Source of the DNA: an uncultured Emergencia sp.
Lineage (GTDB): Bacteria > Bacillota > Clostridia > Peptostreptococcales > Anaerovoracaceae
Reading direction: 5' to 3'
NCBI GenBank assembly: GCA_937997955.1
Contig: CALLDR010000151.1
Coordinates: 1-22,680, forward strand
DNA: 22,680 nucleotides
Shown: positions 9,577-17,272 of the stretch, piece after piece
Numbering within the stretch: the first letter of the stretch is position 1
Layout: every line of letters starts with the position of its first letter
Program-made: the position numbers and the translations under genes
Notes under the pieces: generated by a model
What the model saw: the letters and a program-made list of their open reading frames with translations, nothing else
What the model was told of the DNA's origin: nothing
The model's database searches: none

Positions 9577-9619
9577 GCGTGAAATGAAAGCATTATGTGA
9601 AGGAGAGACGGAAGAGAAC

Positions 9620-10165
9620 ATGGAAGCAATCAAATGTATCAAAGAGAGAAGAAGCATCAGAAAATTCAAGGCGGAAAAGGTAGCGAGGGATACGATCAAT
9701 GAGATCATAGCGGCTGCCGCCTATGCCCCTTCCTGGAAGAATACACAGATCACCAGATATATCGTTGTGGAAGATGAAGCAGTCAAGGCGAAGATCGCCG
9801 ATGAATGTGTGCTTGGCTTCGCGTACAATGCCAAGACCATCAAGGGAGCGCCGCAGCTGGTGGTCGTAACCTATGTGACCGGACGTTCCGGCTTTGAGAA
9901 GGACGGATCTTATACTACGTCCAAGGAAGACAGATGGGAAAACTTCGACACCGGCATCGCGGCACAGACGTTCTGCCTGGCGGCTCACGATAAAGGCGTA
10001 GGCACTGTTATCCTGGGCATCTTCGACGACGACAAGGTCAAGGCAGCAGCAGGCGTTCCGGAAGGACAGAAGGTTGCCGCCCTGATCGCCATGGGATATC
10101 CAGACGGTGACGCGCCGACAGCGCCGAAGAGGAAAGAGGCTGACGAGCTGGTGATGTACGTATAG
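9620..10165 (+). CDS. Nitroreductase family FMN-dependent oxidoreductase
   Basis: This is a small (182-residue) flavoprotein of the nitroreductase superfamily, which reduces nitroaromatics, quinones or other acceptors with NAD(P)H; the natural substrate is not predictable. The N terminus CIKERRSIRKF with the following YAPSWKNTQ is the classical FMN-phosphate binding start of the family. The C-terminal half has VAALIAMGYPDG, also typical. I chose the ATG at 9620 because the family motif begins within eight residues and GGAAGAG lies close upstream. An in-frame ATG at 9584 would add 12 residues but lacks a convincing ribosome binding site. It lies 43 bases after recA and may be read from the recA promoters. 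A strong terminator follows. Confidence 0.85.
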   Translation: MEAIKCIKERRSIRKFKAEKVARDTINEIIAAAAYAPSWKNTQITRYIVVEDEAVKAKIADECVLGFAYNAKTIKGAPQLVVVTYVTGRSGFEKDGSYTTSKEDRWENFDTGIAAQTFCLAAHDKGVGTVILGIFDDDKVKAAAGVPEGQKVAALIAMGYPDGDAPTAPKRKEADELVMYV

Positions 10166-10178
10166 AGGTGAAGCAATT

Positions 10179-10218
10179 CTCGGAGAGGAAGCGTTACAGC
10201 AGATCCTCTCCGAGTTTT
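10179..10218 (+). terminator. Intrinsic terminator after the nitroreductase gene
   Basis: CTCGGAGAGGA (10179-10189) pairs perfectly with TCCTCTCCGAG (10204-10214), an 11-bp stem with a 14-base loop followed by TTTT. It lies 14 bases after the stop codon and closes the recA–nitroreductase unit. Confidence 0.92.
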
Positions 10219-10266
10219 CATGTGAGAAGAATTCAGATGTTGAAATTAAAGAAAGGATAAAGCATT

Positions 10267-11016
10267 ATGCAGGCAGAACAGAAATTTTTTGTAGGCATTC
10301 AGGATGTGGGAGAGAACAACGAAATGTCCAATAAGGCGCTTCTGGAGTGCATGACCAACGTGACCAACGTACACGGAAACCTGATCGGACAGGGCACCGC
10401 TGATCGGGAGAAGACCAACCTTGCCTGGGTGGTGGTAAACTGGAAGCTGCAGGTCTGCAGACGTCCGCGTCTCTGTGAAAACATCACCATGAAGACGTGG
10501 GGCCAGGATCACAGCCGGCTGCAGGCGAACAGGGATTACGACGTCTTTGATGAACAGGGAAACTGCGTCGCTAAGGCCACGTCCCGGTGGGTAGCCATAA
10601 GGGCGGACGACGGATCCCCGGTCAAATTGACGCCGGAAATCATGGACCCTTATGGATGCGAGCCGGAGCATCAGAACTTCCCAGCCTTCCGTTTTCCAAG
10701 AGCAAAATCTCTGAACCTTCCTGTTCAGGCAGAAGCCTTTTTCAAAGTCCATAAGGCCATGATCGACTGCAATCATCACGTGCACAATCCGGCCTATCTG
10801 GATCTCGCCATTGAGGTTTTGCCGGAGGGACTGGATACGAAGCATTTCAACAACGTGGAGATCAGCTATAAGCACGAGATCAAGCCGGGAGAAACGGTGA
10901 AGATGGAATACAGCTTTGACGGCGGAATCCATTACGTGATGATCAAAGACGAGGCAGGGGAAGAGATCCACGCCAGGATTGCCCTGTATGACGAGATGGA
11001 CCTTGAACAATGCTGA
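10267..11016 (+). CDS. Acyl-ACP thioesterase (FatA/FatB-like)
   Basis: The protein is predicted to hydrolyse acyl-ACP to free fatty acid in the cytosol. The 249 residues form two hotdog repeats, as in plant and bacterial acyl-ACP thioesterases. The second hotdog contains DCNHHVHNPAYLDL (167-180), which matches the family active-site pattern DxNxHVNNxxY with Asp167, Asn169 and His171. The first half shows the substrate-side region ending in SRWVAIRADDGSPVKL. The usual family spelling HVNN is HVHN here. The ATG at 10267 follows AAAGGA by about ten bases. It stands alone between a terminator and a new promoter, with no fatty-acid synthesis genes nearby, so its role (membrane adjustment or fatty-acid release) is open. 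Confidence 0.85.
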   Translation: MQAEQKFFVGIQDVGENNEMSNKALLECMTNVTNVHGNLIGQGTADREKTNLAWVVVNWKLQVCRRPRLCENITMKTWGQDHSRLQANRDYDVFDEQGNCVAKATSRWVAIRADDGSPVKLTPEIMDPYGCEPEHQNFPAFRFPRAKSLNLPVQAEAFFKVHKAMIDCNHHVHNPAYLDLAIEVLPEGLDTKHFNNVEISYKHEIKPGETVKMEYSFDGGIHYVMIKDEAGEEIHARIALYDEMDLEQC

Positions 11017-11030
11017 ATCTGTGATAGAAT
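11003..11030 (+). promoter_or_regulatory. Probable sigma-A promoter of the OCD–creatininase–regulator operon
   Basis: TTGAAC (11003-11008) and TAGAAT (11025-11030) are separated by 16 bases. The -35 overlaps the end of the thioesterase gene. The predicted start is about 40 bases before the OCD-family gene. No terminator lies between the two genes, so readthrough is also possible. Confidence 0.5.
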
Positions 11031-11076
11031 AGTTTTCAACCAAGCAAGCTGCTGAAAGGTTCACAGGAGGAGAAGT

Positions 11077-12069
11077 ATGCAGGAATTTATCATTTTAAAT
11101 CAGGAAGAGGTCCGGTCCATGATAAAAATGGACGACGTGATCTCCGCGGTGGAAAAAGCGTATATGTTTAAATGCGATCAGCGGGCAGAGCTGTTTCCGC
11201 TGGTCTGCCATTCCTTTGAGGACGGCAGGGCCGAATTCGATATCAAAAGCGGCAGTGTCGACGGGGCCGGCGTCTTCGGCATGAAACTGGTGAGCTTCTT
11301 TCTGGAAAACAGCGAGATCGGGCTGCCGCGGCTGACTGGGACGATCCTGCTCTTTGACCGCAGGACCGGCGTTTTAAGGAGCATTATGGACGGCGGATGC
11401 ATCACCAATACGCGTACCGGCGCGGCCGGCGGCGTAGGCTGCAAGGTTCTGGCAAGACCTGAATCAGAGACCCTGCTTCTGGTGGGCACAGGGGCACAGG
11501 GACCGACCTTGCTGGAGGCTGCGCTGTCCGTGATGAAGCAGATCAAGAAGATTCTGGTGTATAATGCCCATTCCTTTGACCGCGCTTCGGCGTTTGCTGA
11601 TAAAGTGAAACAGCAGCTGGACATCACCTGCGATATCGCCGCGGTCTCTGATCTGGAAGGCGCATGCCGGCAGTCCGATATCATCTTGACGGCGACGCCG
11701 TGCCGGGACGGACTGATTCAGACCGACTGGATACGGCCGGGAACTCATCTGTCCTGCATCGGATCCGATATGGAAGGTAAGCAGGAGCTGGAAGAGACGC
11801 TGCTGGCCAAGGCCCGTGTATTCTGTGACGATCTCGCCCAGGTGGTTGCAGTAGGAGAGTGTGAAAAGGCGGTAAAACAGGGGCTCCTTTCGCCGGAAGC
11901 CATCACGGAAATCGGAGATGTACTGCTGGGCAAGGCGCCGGGCCGCCAAAGCGTGGACGAGATCACGGTCTTCGACAGCACGGGTATCGGGCTGCAGGAT
12001 CTGATGGTGGCCTCGGTCCTGACGGAGCTGGCGGAGGAAAAAGGGCTGGGTACGGCGATGAAGCTGTGA
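11077..12069 (+). CDS. Ornithine cyclodeaminase / mu-crystallin family protein
   Basis: Family members are NAD(P)-dependent enzymes that deaminate ornithine to proline, or reduce or form cyclic imino acids and related compounds; the substrate cannot be fixed from sequence. The 330 residues include Lys70 in GMKLVSFF, the family lysine, and MDGGCITNTRTGAAGGVG (104-121) with Arg113. The Rossmann motif is GTGAQG (137-142). Asp231 in CIGSDMEGKQELE aligns with the catalytic aspartate of ornithine cyclodeaminase. A C-terminal FDSTGIGLQD is also characteristic. AGGAGGAG precedes the ATG. It is followed by a creatininase-family gene and a sigma-54 activator on the same strand, which suggests a catabolic rather than proline-biosynthetic role (inference). 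Confidence 0.85.
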   Translation: MQEFIILNQEEVRSMIKMDDVISAVEKAYMFKCDQRAELFPLVCHSFEDGRAEFDIKSGSVDGAGVFGMKLVSFFLENSEIGLPRLTGTILLFDRRTGVLRSIMDGGCITNTRTGAAGGVGCKVLARPESETLLLVGTGAQGPTLLEAALSVMKQIKKILVYNAHSFDRASAFADKVKQQLDITCDIAAVSDLEGACRQSDIILTATPCRDGLIQTDWIRPGTHLSCIGSDMEGKQELEETLLAKARVFCDDLAQVVAVGECEKAVKQGLLSPEAITEIGDVLLGKAPGRQSVDEITVFDSTGIGLQDLMVASVLTELAEEKGLGTAMKL

Positions 12070-12153
12070 TCCAAAGCCGCAGCTTCCCGCATTTTCAGCG
12101 GGTGATTGAGAAAAAAGAATTGAAGAAAGAATGACTGAAGAAAGAAGGATACC

Positions 12154-12951
12154 ATGAAGACATATTTACTGGAAGAGATGACATGGCCTGAGATCAAAGC
12201 GGCTCTGGAACAGGGGATCGACACTGTGGTCATCTATGCGGCGTCCATTGAACAGCACGGACCGGCTCTTCCTGAAATGACCGATACAGTACTTGGATAT
12301 GCCGGCGCGGCGGATCTGGCGAAGCGGCTGGGCAACGCGCTGGCGGCTCCGGTGATCCGGCCGGGCCTTTCAAAGCATCATATGAGCTTCCCGGGTTCTG
12401 TGACCCTGCGGCCGGAGGTCTTCAAAGGCGTGGTAGAGGACTATGTGGCAGCCTATGTTCATCACGGATTCCGCACCGTAGTTTTGGCGTCCTCCCACGG
12501 CGGGAATTTCCGTATGATGGATGAGCTGGCCGCCGAACTGGCGGAAAAATATCCTGACGTATGCATCGTTTCCGCCTGCAGCCTGGACGAGCTGGATGAA
12601 ACGCTGGCGCAGATGGAGATCGAAGAAGGACTGCCGGCAGGAACCTGCGGAGGCCATGCCTGTGACTGGGAGACATCCGTCATGATGAGCCTGGATGAAC
12701 AGTATGTCAGAAGGGATAAGCTGCAGGCCGGCTATATCGGAGCCCTTACCGGCGAGCTTCTGGAGCGTTTCTTTGAACAGGGCGTCCATTCCGTCAGCCC
12801 TATAGGCGTCATGGGAGATCCGACCAAAGCTGACGCGGAGCGGGGACGTCGGTATTTCAATCGCCTGCAGGATGTGCAGGAAGCGGCCGTGAGAAAGCAC
12901 ATGCGGGAGTGGCAGGAAAAGAGAAGAGACAGCGGCGAAAAGGAAGTTTAA
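12154..12951 (+). CDS. Creatininase family amidohydrolase
   Basis: Creatininase-family enzymes are metal-dependent hydrolases acting on cyclic or linear C-N bonds (creatinine, formamidopyrimidines, inosose lactone analogues). The 265-residue protein has the metal-binding pattern SIEQHGPALPEMTD with Glu33, His35 and Asp44, SSHGGN with His115, and GGHACDWETS with His168 and Glu173. The key ligands are therefore intact and an active enzyme is likely. The substrate is unknown; creatinine itself is only one of several possibilities. The ATG at 12154 follows AAGGA. The 84-base gap from the OCD-family gene holds a short CCCGC/GCGGG hairpin without a T run and an 11-bp direct repeat. The activator gene starts four bases after its stop. 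Confidence 0.85.
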   Translation: MKTYLLEEMTWPEIKAALEQGIDTVVIYAASIEQHGPALPEMTDTVLGYAGAADLAKRLGNALAAPVIRPGLSKHHMSFPGSVTLRPEVFKGVVEDYVAAYVHHGFRTVVLASSHGGNFRMMDELAAELAEKYPDVCIVSACSLDELDETLAQMEIEEGLPAGTCGGHACDWETSVMMSLDEQYVRRDKLQAGYIGALTGELLERFFEQGVHSVSPIGVMGDPTKADAERGRRYFNRLQDVQEAAVRKHMREWQEKRRDSGEKEV

Positions 12952-12955
12952 AACA

Positions 12956-14881
12956 ATGGAAAAGATCGCATACATCGTACCGTCGGAGGCCATGATCCTG
13001 TCGACGCAAAAGGTGCTGCAGAAAGAAATAGAGCGGGGCGAGGTGGACGTGCTGACCACGGACATCTTTCATCCCATGGCTGAGTATAAACGTCTCTGCG
13101 GAGAAGGCTACGGCTGCCTGATCGCCAGAGGCGGCACTTACAGTGACATGGAAAAGTTCGCCGATGTAGTCCCGATCATGGAGGAGCGGATCAGGACATC
13201 GGATATTCTGTACATGCTGAAGCGGGTCAGGGCGAAATACGAGGGAAAGGTCTATGTCATTCTGCATCAGCGCACAGCCAAGAAATTTGAGGAATCGGCC
13301 GCTCTGTATCAGTTCCCGGTGGAGGTAAAGCGTTACAGCTCATCAGAAGAGCTTAAGGATCTGATCGACCAGATACCGGAGACAAATGTGGTGGTTTTGA
13401 GCAGCGGTATCGCTTCCAGGGTTTCCGCCAGAACGGACCTGACCATGGTGGAACTGCTCAATCGGGACACGACGATCAGAGAAACTGTCAAAGTGGCCAA
13501 GGGATTCCTTTCCCAATTTCAGGAGAATATTAAAAAGGTCAACGTCATGGAGTCCATTCTGAACAATGTGGACGAAGGTATCCTCATTTTCGACGACGGG
13601 TTTATCGCGCAGGAGATGAACGCGAAGGCGGAGGAGCTGCTGCAGGTTCCCATGGACGAGGTGATCGGCCAAGATGTCCACAAGGTGATTCCTGATCTGC
13701 CGCCAAAGCGCATGGACGGCAGCTGCAGTGAAGCGTCTCCGGCGATCTTTGTCCGGCAGGTCCATAAACAGCTGTTGAATTTCACCGTCCATCCCTTCGA
13801 GTTTTTCAGAGGTGAGAAGCGGTATATCGCGACCATGCAGGATGTGACCAAGATCCAGGCGCTGGAACACGGCATCCGTCTGAAACTGGCCAGGAAAGGG
13901 CTTACCGCCAGCTATCATTTTGAAGATATTCTGACGGTAAATCCATCTATGCGGAAGCTGATCCGGCGCGCGGAGATTATCGCGGGCTTTGAAGGCTCAG
14001 TTTTGATCTACGGTGAAAACGGCACAGGCAAAGAACTGTTTGCCCAGAGCATCCACAATGCCAGCAGCAGAAAAAACGGTCCTTTTGTGGCTGTCAACTG
14101 CGCGGCATTGACAGAATCCATTCTGGAAAGCGAGCTGTTCGGCTACGTGGGAGGAGCGTTTACCGGCGCGAGAAAGGAAGGAAAGGCAGGACTCTTTGAA
14201 CTGGCCCATCAGGGAACGATCTTTCTCGATGAAATCAACAGCATGCCTTTGAGCCTGCAGGCAAAGCTGCTCCGCGTGCTGGAGCAGCAGGAGGTCATGC
14301 GGGTAGGATCTGATTACGTGATTCCACTGGATATCAGGATCATCGCTGCCAGCAATACCGATATGGAGGAGCGCGTCGACAGCGGGAATTTCCGCCGGGA
14401 CCTGTATTTCCGCCTGAATACCTTTCAGCTGAATATTCCGCCGCTGAGTCAGAGAAAGGACGATATTCTGCTGTTGTTCAAATATCATTTGGCCCAGCTT
14501 GAGGGGATCAGCATGGAAGATATTCACCTTGACCAGGTATTCGCGGATCAGTTGACGGCGCATCCATGGCAGGGTAATGTACGGGAGGTCAAAAGCGCGG
14601 CTCTCAGGTATCACGCCTTTGAAGGAGACAACTCTACTGGTGATATTCTGGGCAGAGGCAGGAGGGAGGATCAAACCGGCGGCCTGATGGAAAAGACTCC
14701 GCTGCCAGGCAGATCCCTTTTGACGGAGGATTTTCATATTGATCTCCATCAGCTGAACAAGGAGGTCGAGCGGCTGGTCGTCGAATCTCTGATCGACAGA
14801 GGCCTTACCAAATCCGAGGTTGCGGCTGTCCTTGGGATCAGCAGACAGGCGCTGTACAAGAAGCTGAATACGAAGGATTGA
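12956..14881 (+). CDS. Sigma-54-dependent transcriptional activator with PrpR-type sensor domain
   Basis: This 641-residue enhancer-binding protein activates sigma-54 RNA polymerase. Residues 1-170 resemble the PrpR N-terminal ligand-sensing domain, and about 195-300 form a PAS domain (NNVDEGILIFDDGF). The AAA+ domain has Walker A GENGTGKE (353-360), the sigma-54 contact loop GAFTGA (400-405) and Walker B TIFLDE (421-426). A Fis-type helix-turn-helix ends the protein (TKSEVAAVLGISRQALYKKL, 618-637). All parts needed for function appear intact. It is cotranscribed with the creatininase gene (four-base gap). The only clear sigma-54 promoter I found lies about 115 bases after its stop, before the CoA-transferase gene, so that operon is the likely target. 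The ligand is probably a small carboxylate or a related metabolite (inference). Confidence 0.92.
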   Translation: MEKIAYIVPSEAMILSTQKVLQKEIERGEVDVLTTDIFHPMAEYKRLCGEGYGCLIARGGTYSDMEKFADVVPIMEERIRTSDILYMLKRVRAKYEGKVYVILHQRTAKKFEESAALYQFPVEVKRYSSSEELKDLIDQIPETNVVVLSSGIASRVSARTDLTMVELLNRDTTIRETVKVAKGFLSQFQENIKKVNVMESILNNVDEGILIFDDGFIAQEMNAKAEELLQVPMDEVIGQDVHKVIPDLPPKRMDGSCSEASPAIFVRQVHKQLLNFTVHPFEFFRGEKRYIATMQDVTKIQALEHGIRLKLARKGLTASYHFEDILTVNPSMRKLIRRAEIIAGFEGSVLIYGENGTGKELFAQSIHNASSRKNGPFVAVNCAALTESILESELFGYVGGAFTGARKEGKAGLFELAHQGTIFLDEINSMPLSLQAKLLRVLEQQEVMRVGSDYVIPLDIRIIAASNTDMEERVDSGNFRRDLYFRLNTFQLNIPPLSQRKDDILLLFKYHLAQLEGISMEDIHLDQVFADQLTAHPWQGNVREVKSAALRYHAFEGDNSTGDILGRGRREDQTGGLMEKTPLPGRSLLTEDFHIDLHQLNKEVERLVVESLIDRGLTKSEVAAVLGISRQALYKKLNTKD

Positions 14882-14901
14882 TGTAAACCAGTGTAAACTA
14901 G
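14882..14901 (+). repeat. Tandem 10-bp direct repeat, possible activator binding site
   Basis: TGTAAACCAG (14882-14891) is followed directly by TGTAAACTAG (14892-14901), with one difference. It starts at the first base after the regulator stop and lies roughly 120-140 bases upstream of the predicted sigma-54 start, a usual distance for an upstream activating sequence. The assignment as a binding site is inference. Confidence 0.4.
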
Positions 14902-14930
14902 AAGTTGACGTTACGTCAGCTTCTTTTTTA
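14901..14930 (+). terminator. Intrinsic terminator after the sigma-54 activator gene
   Basis: GAAG (14901-14904) and TGACG pair with CGTCA and CTTC (ending 14923), with one wobble between them, followed by a T6 run. It separates the activator operon from the sigma-54-driven operon. The palindrome TGACGTTACGTCA within it could also be a protein-binding site. Confidence 0.75.
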
Positions 14931-14995
14931 TTGCGTGAAAGAGCGGCATGTTACAAAACGGCTGTATTTCAACGGATCCAGCGCTCAAAAGATTT

Positions 14996-15012
14996 TTGGC
15001 ACGGCTCTTGCT
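14996..15012 (+). promoter_or_regulatory. Sigma-54 promoter (-24/-12) of the CoA-transferase operon
   Basis: TTGGCACGGCTCTTGCT matches the sigma-54 consensus YTGGCACG-N4-TTGCW at every defined position. The GG (14998-14999) and GC (15010-15011) are separated by exactly ten bases. The expected start is near 15023, about 50 bases before the CoA-transferase start codon. A sigma-54 activator is encoded immediately upstream. Confidence 0.9.
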
Positions 15013-15074
15013 GTATATTCTGGTGTCATCAGCTGATCGGTAGATATGATCTTTAATCAATACAGGAGGGTATT

Positions 15075-16277
15075 ATGTCAGAACAATTATTTCAGGGAAT
15101 CAGAATCCTGGATTTCACAGACTTCTTAGCGGGCCCGTATTGCGGCATGTACTTTGCCGATATGGGCGCGGACGTCATCAAGGTCGAGAATTTGACCAGC
15201 GGAGGCAATTTCGTGAGAAACGCGAGACCGCTGGAAAAGACGACAGGCCGGAGCATGTATTTCCAGAATCTGAACAGAAACAAAAGAGGCGTTGCGGTGA
15301 ATCTGAAAACAGACGAGGGCAAAGAACTGTTCACCGCTTTGATCAAATCAGCCGACGTGCTGCTGGAGAACAATCGCCCCGGCGTCATGGAAAAGCTGGG
15401 CTTCGGATGGGAAGCGGTTCACGAGATGAACCAGAAACTGATCTACGCATCTATTTCCGGATACGGACAGTACGGGGCCAACGCGAAAAAGCCGGGCTAC
15501 GACCTGATCGCCCAGGCCATGGGCGGTTCCATGTCCATCACCGGCTGGCCGGGTATGGAACCTACGAGGGCAGGCATGGCCATCGGTGATCTCTTTGCCG
15601 GGCTGAATACAGGCTTCGCTATCTGCGGGTCCCTGCTGAAACGGCAGGAAACGGGCCTGGGGCAGCGCATCGATGTGGCGCTGGTGGACAGCATCGTGTC
15701 CGGCATGGAAGCGAAGCTGATGCAGTACGTATATGAGGGCGTCGCTCCGGCCATGACAGGCAATAAGTACATATCGTCGGCGCCGTATGATTCCTTCCGG
15801 GCAAAGGACGACTACTTCGTCTTGGCAAGCGGCACCGACGTGCATTTCGTCAAGCTGAGCGCGGCTATGGGTATGCCGGAGCTGGCGGAAGATCCGCTCT
15901 ACTGCAATACAGAGCTGAGAAAGAAAAACGCTGATTCTCTGAAGGTGATCATCGAGAAATGGGCCAGCGATAAGACTGTGGCGGAGTGCGTAGAGATCAT
16001 CGACAGAGCGGGGATCCCAGCGGGACCGATTTACAACTGCGAGCAGGTCTGCAAGGATAAGAACATCACGGAAACCAGAGAAATGCTGGTCAAAGTACCG
16101 CACCCAGAGGCAGGGGATCTGACCGTCATCGGCAATCCGATCAAAATGAACACTTATCCGTGCCAGTACAAGAAGGCCGCGCCGGACCTGGGCGAGGACA
16201 ACTACGAAATTTTCAAGGAACTGGGCTTTTCCGATGAAAAGCTGCAGGAATACGTGGAAAAGGGCGCTATCAACTAG
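15075..16277 (+). CDS. Class III (CaiB/BaiF family) CoA-transferase
   Basis: Enzymes of this family move CoA between carboxylic acids through an aspartyl-CoA intermediate. The 400-residue length is typical. The N terminus has LDFTDFLAGPYCGMYFADMGADVIKVE, the usual CoA-binding region. The catalytic aspartate is Asp172 in AIGDLFAG, matching the GDxxAG context of formyl-CoA transferase. LLENNRPGVMEKLGFG (97-111) is also conserved. AGGAGGG precedes the ATG at 15075, and the gene is the first after the sigma-54 promoter. The next gene encodes an HMG-CoA-lyase family enzyme, so the natural acceptor is probably a 3-hydroxy-3-methyl dicarboxylate or related acid that is then cleaved as its CoA ester (inference). 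Confidence 0.9.
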   Translation: MSEQLFQGIRILDFTDFLAGPYCGMYFADMGADVIKVENLTSGGNFVRNARPLEKTTGRSMYFQNLNRNKRGVAVNLKTDEGKELFTALIKSADVLLENNRPGVMEKLGFGWEAVHEMNQKLIYASISGYGQYGANAKKPGYDLIAQAMGGSMSITGWPGMEPTRAGMAIGDLFAGLNTGFAICGSLLKRQETGLGQRIDVALVDSIVSGMEAKLMQYVYEGVAPAMTGNKYISSAPYDSFRAKDDYFVLASGTDVHFVKLSAAMGMPELAEDPLYCNTELRKKNADSLKVIIEKWASDKTVAECVEIIDRAGIPAGPIYNCEQVCKDKNITETREMLVKVPHPEAGDLTVIGNPIKMNTYPCQYKKAAPDLGEDNYEIFKELGFSDEKLQEYVEKGAIN

Positions 16278-16307
16278 GAGAAGGAAATCGGAAGGAAAGG
16301 AGAACCT

Positions 16308-17213
16308 ATGAAATTACCTGAACGGGTAGAGATCATGGAGGTATGCCCCAGAGACGGATGGCAGAACCACAAGGTCCTGATCCCTACGGAGACGAAAATC
16401 AAATATATCAAAGAAATGATCGACTGCGGCGCCAGATCTATGGACGTGACATCATTTGTCAGCCCAAAGGCCGTGCCGCAGATGGCCGACGCCTTTGACG
16501 TGGTCGCCGGTGTCAGGGAGTACGCGGCAGAGAGGGGCTGCGTGCTGTCCGGCCTGGCTCTAAACAAAAGAGGCGTGGACAACGCCCGCGAAGCCGGACT
16601 GACCCATGTGGCCTTCGTGCTGTCTGTCAGCGAGGAGCACAACCTGCGCAACTCCAGGAAGACCATTGAAGAGTCAAGGACCATGTTCCGCCAGCTGGCG
16701 CAGGAGGCCAAAGATCTGAAGATCTCTCTGGCGCTGCCGTGTGTTTTCGGTTCTCCTTTCGGAGACGAGATTTCCATGGATCTGGTGCGGGACATCATCG
16801 AAGAGGCTTTTTCTCTGGGCGTTAAGGAGATCGGCCTGGCGGATACGGCGGGCATCAGCAATCCGTATCATACCAGAGAAGTGCTGCAGGAGCTGAAAGG
16901 CTTTCTGGATTTCGACCAGGTCAGCATCCATCTTCACGACACAAGAGGCATGGGCCTTGCCAACGCCTATGTGGCCATCGAAGAAGGAGTGACAAAGCTG
17001 GACGCGTCCATGGGCGCCATGGGCGGATGCCCTTTTGTTCCGGGAGCAAAGGGAAACATCGCGACGGAAGATCTGGTCAACATGTGTGAACAAATGGGGG
17101 TAAGGACGGGTTATGACTTGGAAAAGGTCATCGCCACGGCCATTGATATGGGGCATGAGATCGACGCAAAACTGGTGAGCAGCATGACATCTCTGTGCGT
17201 GGAAAAAAGGTAG
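16308..17213 (+). CDS. Hydroxymethylglutaryl-CoA lyase family protein
   Basis: HMG-CoA lyases split 3-hydroxy-3-methylglutaryl-CoA into acetyl-CoA and acetoacetate with a divalent metal in a TIM barrel; close relatives cleave other 3-hydroxyacyl-CoA esters. The 301-residue protein has VCPRDGWQN (12-20) with Arg15 and Asp16, VSPKAVPQMAD (51-61), the metal-binding histidines His208 and His210 in SIHLHDTRG, and the catalytic loop MGGCPFVPGAKGN (238-250) with Cys241. All key residues are present. The loop and motif spellings differ slightly from classical HMG-CoA lyase (GLGGCPYAPGASGN, RDGLQ), so a different but related substrate is possible. GAAAGGAG precedes the ATG. The gene is 30 bases after the CoA-transferase and 59 bases before a dicarboxylate transporter gene. 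Confidence 0.88.
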   Translation: MKLPERVEIMEVCPRDGWQNHKVLIPTETKIKYIKEMIDCGARSMDVTSFVSPKAVPQMADAFDVVAGVREYAAERGCVLSGLALNKRGVDNAREAGLTHVAFVLSVSEEHNLRNSRKTIEESRTMFRQLAQEAKDLKISLALPCVFGSPFGDEISMDLVRDIIEEAFSLGVKEIGLADTAGISNPYHTREVLQELKGFLDFDQVSIHLHDTRGMGLANAYVAIEEGVTKLDASMGAMGGCPFVPGAKGNIATEDLVNMCEQMGVRTGYDLEKVIATAIDMGHEIDAKLVSSMTSLCVEKR

Positions 17214-17245
17214 TCATGAACACCTGATTGTAGTAAACTAAAAAT

Positions 17246-17261
17246 GACAGGTTAAACTGTC
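17246..17261 (+). other. Small hairpin directly upstream of the transporter ribosome binding site
   Basis: GACAG (17246-17250) pairs with CTGTC (17257-17261) around a six-base loop. GAGGAGG begins at the next base. It lacks a T run and so is not a terminator; it could tune translation or mRNA stability between the lyase and the transporter. Confidence 0.35.
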
Positions 17262-17272
17262 GAGGAGGAAAA

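Noticed and set aside
10246..11064. 272-codon minus-strand open frame opposite the thioesterase gene
   Set aside because: No recognisable domain; the sense frame has the hotdog active-site motif and a ribosome binding site.
12087..12103. CCCGC/GCGGG hairpin between the OCD and creatininase genes as a terminator
   Set aside because: The stem has only five pairs and is followed by TGATTGAGAAAA, not a T run.
17214..17272. Second sigma-54 or sigma-A promoter before the DASS transporter
   Set aside because: No GG-N10-GC element or convincing -35/-10 pair at a proper spacing is present, so cotranscription from 14996-15012 is simpler.
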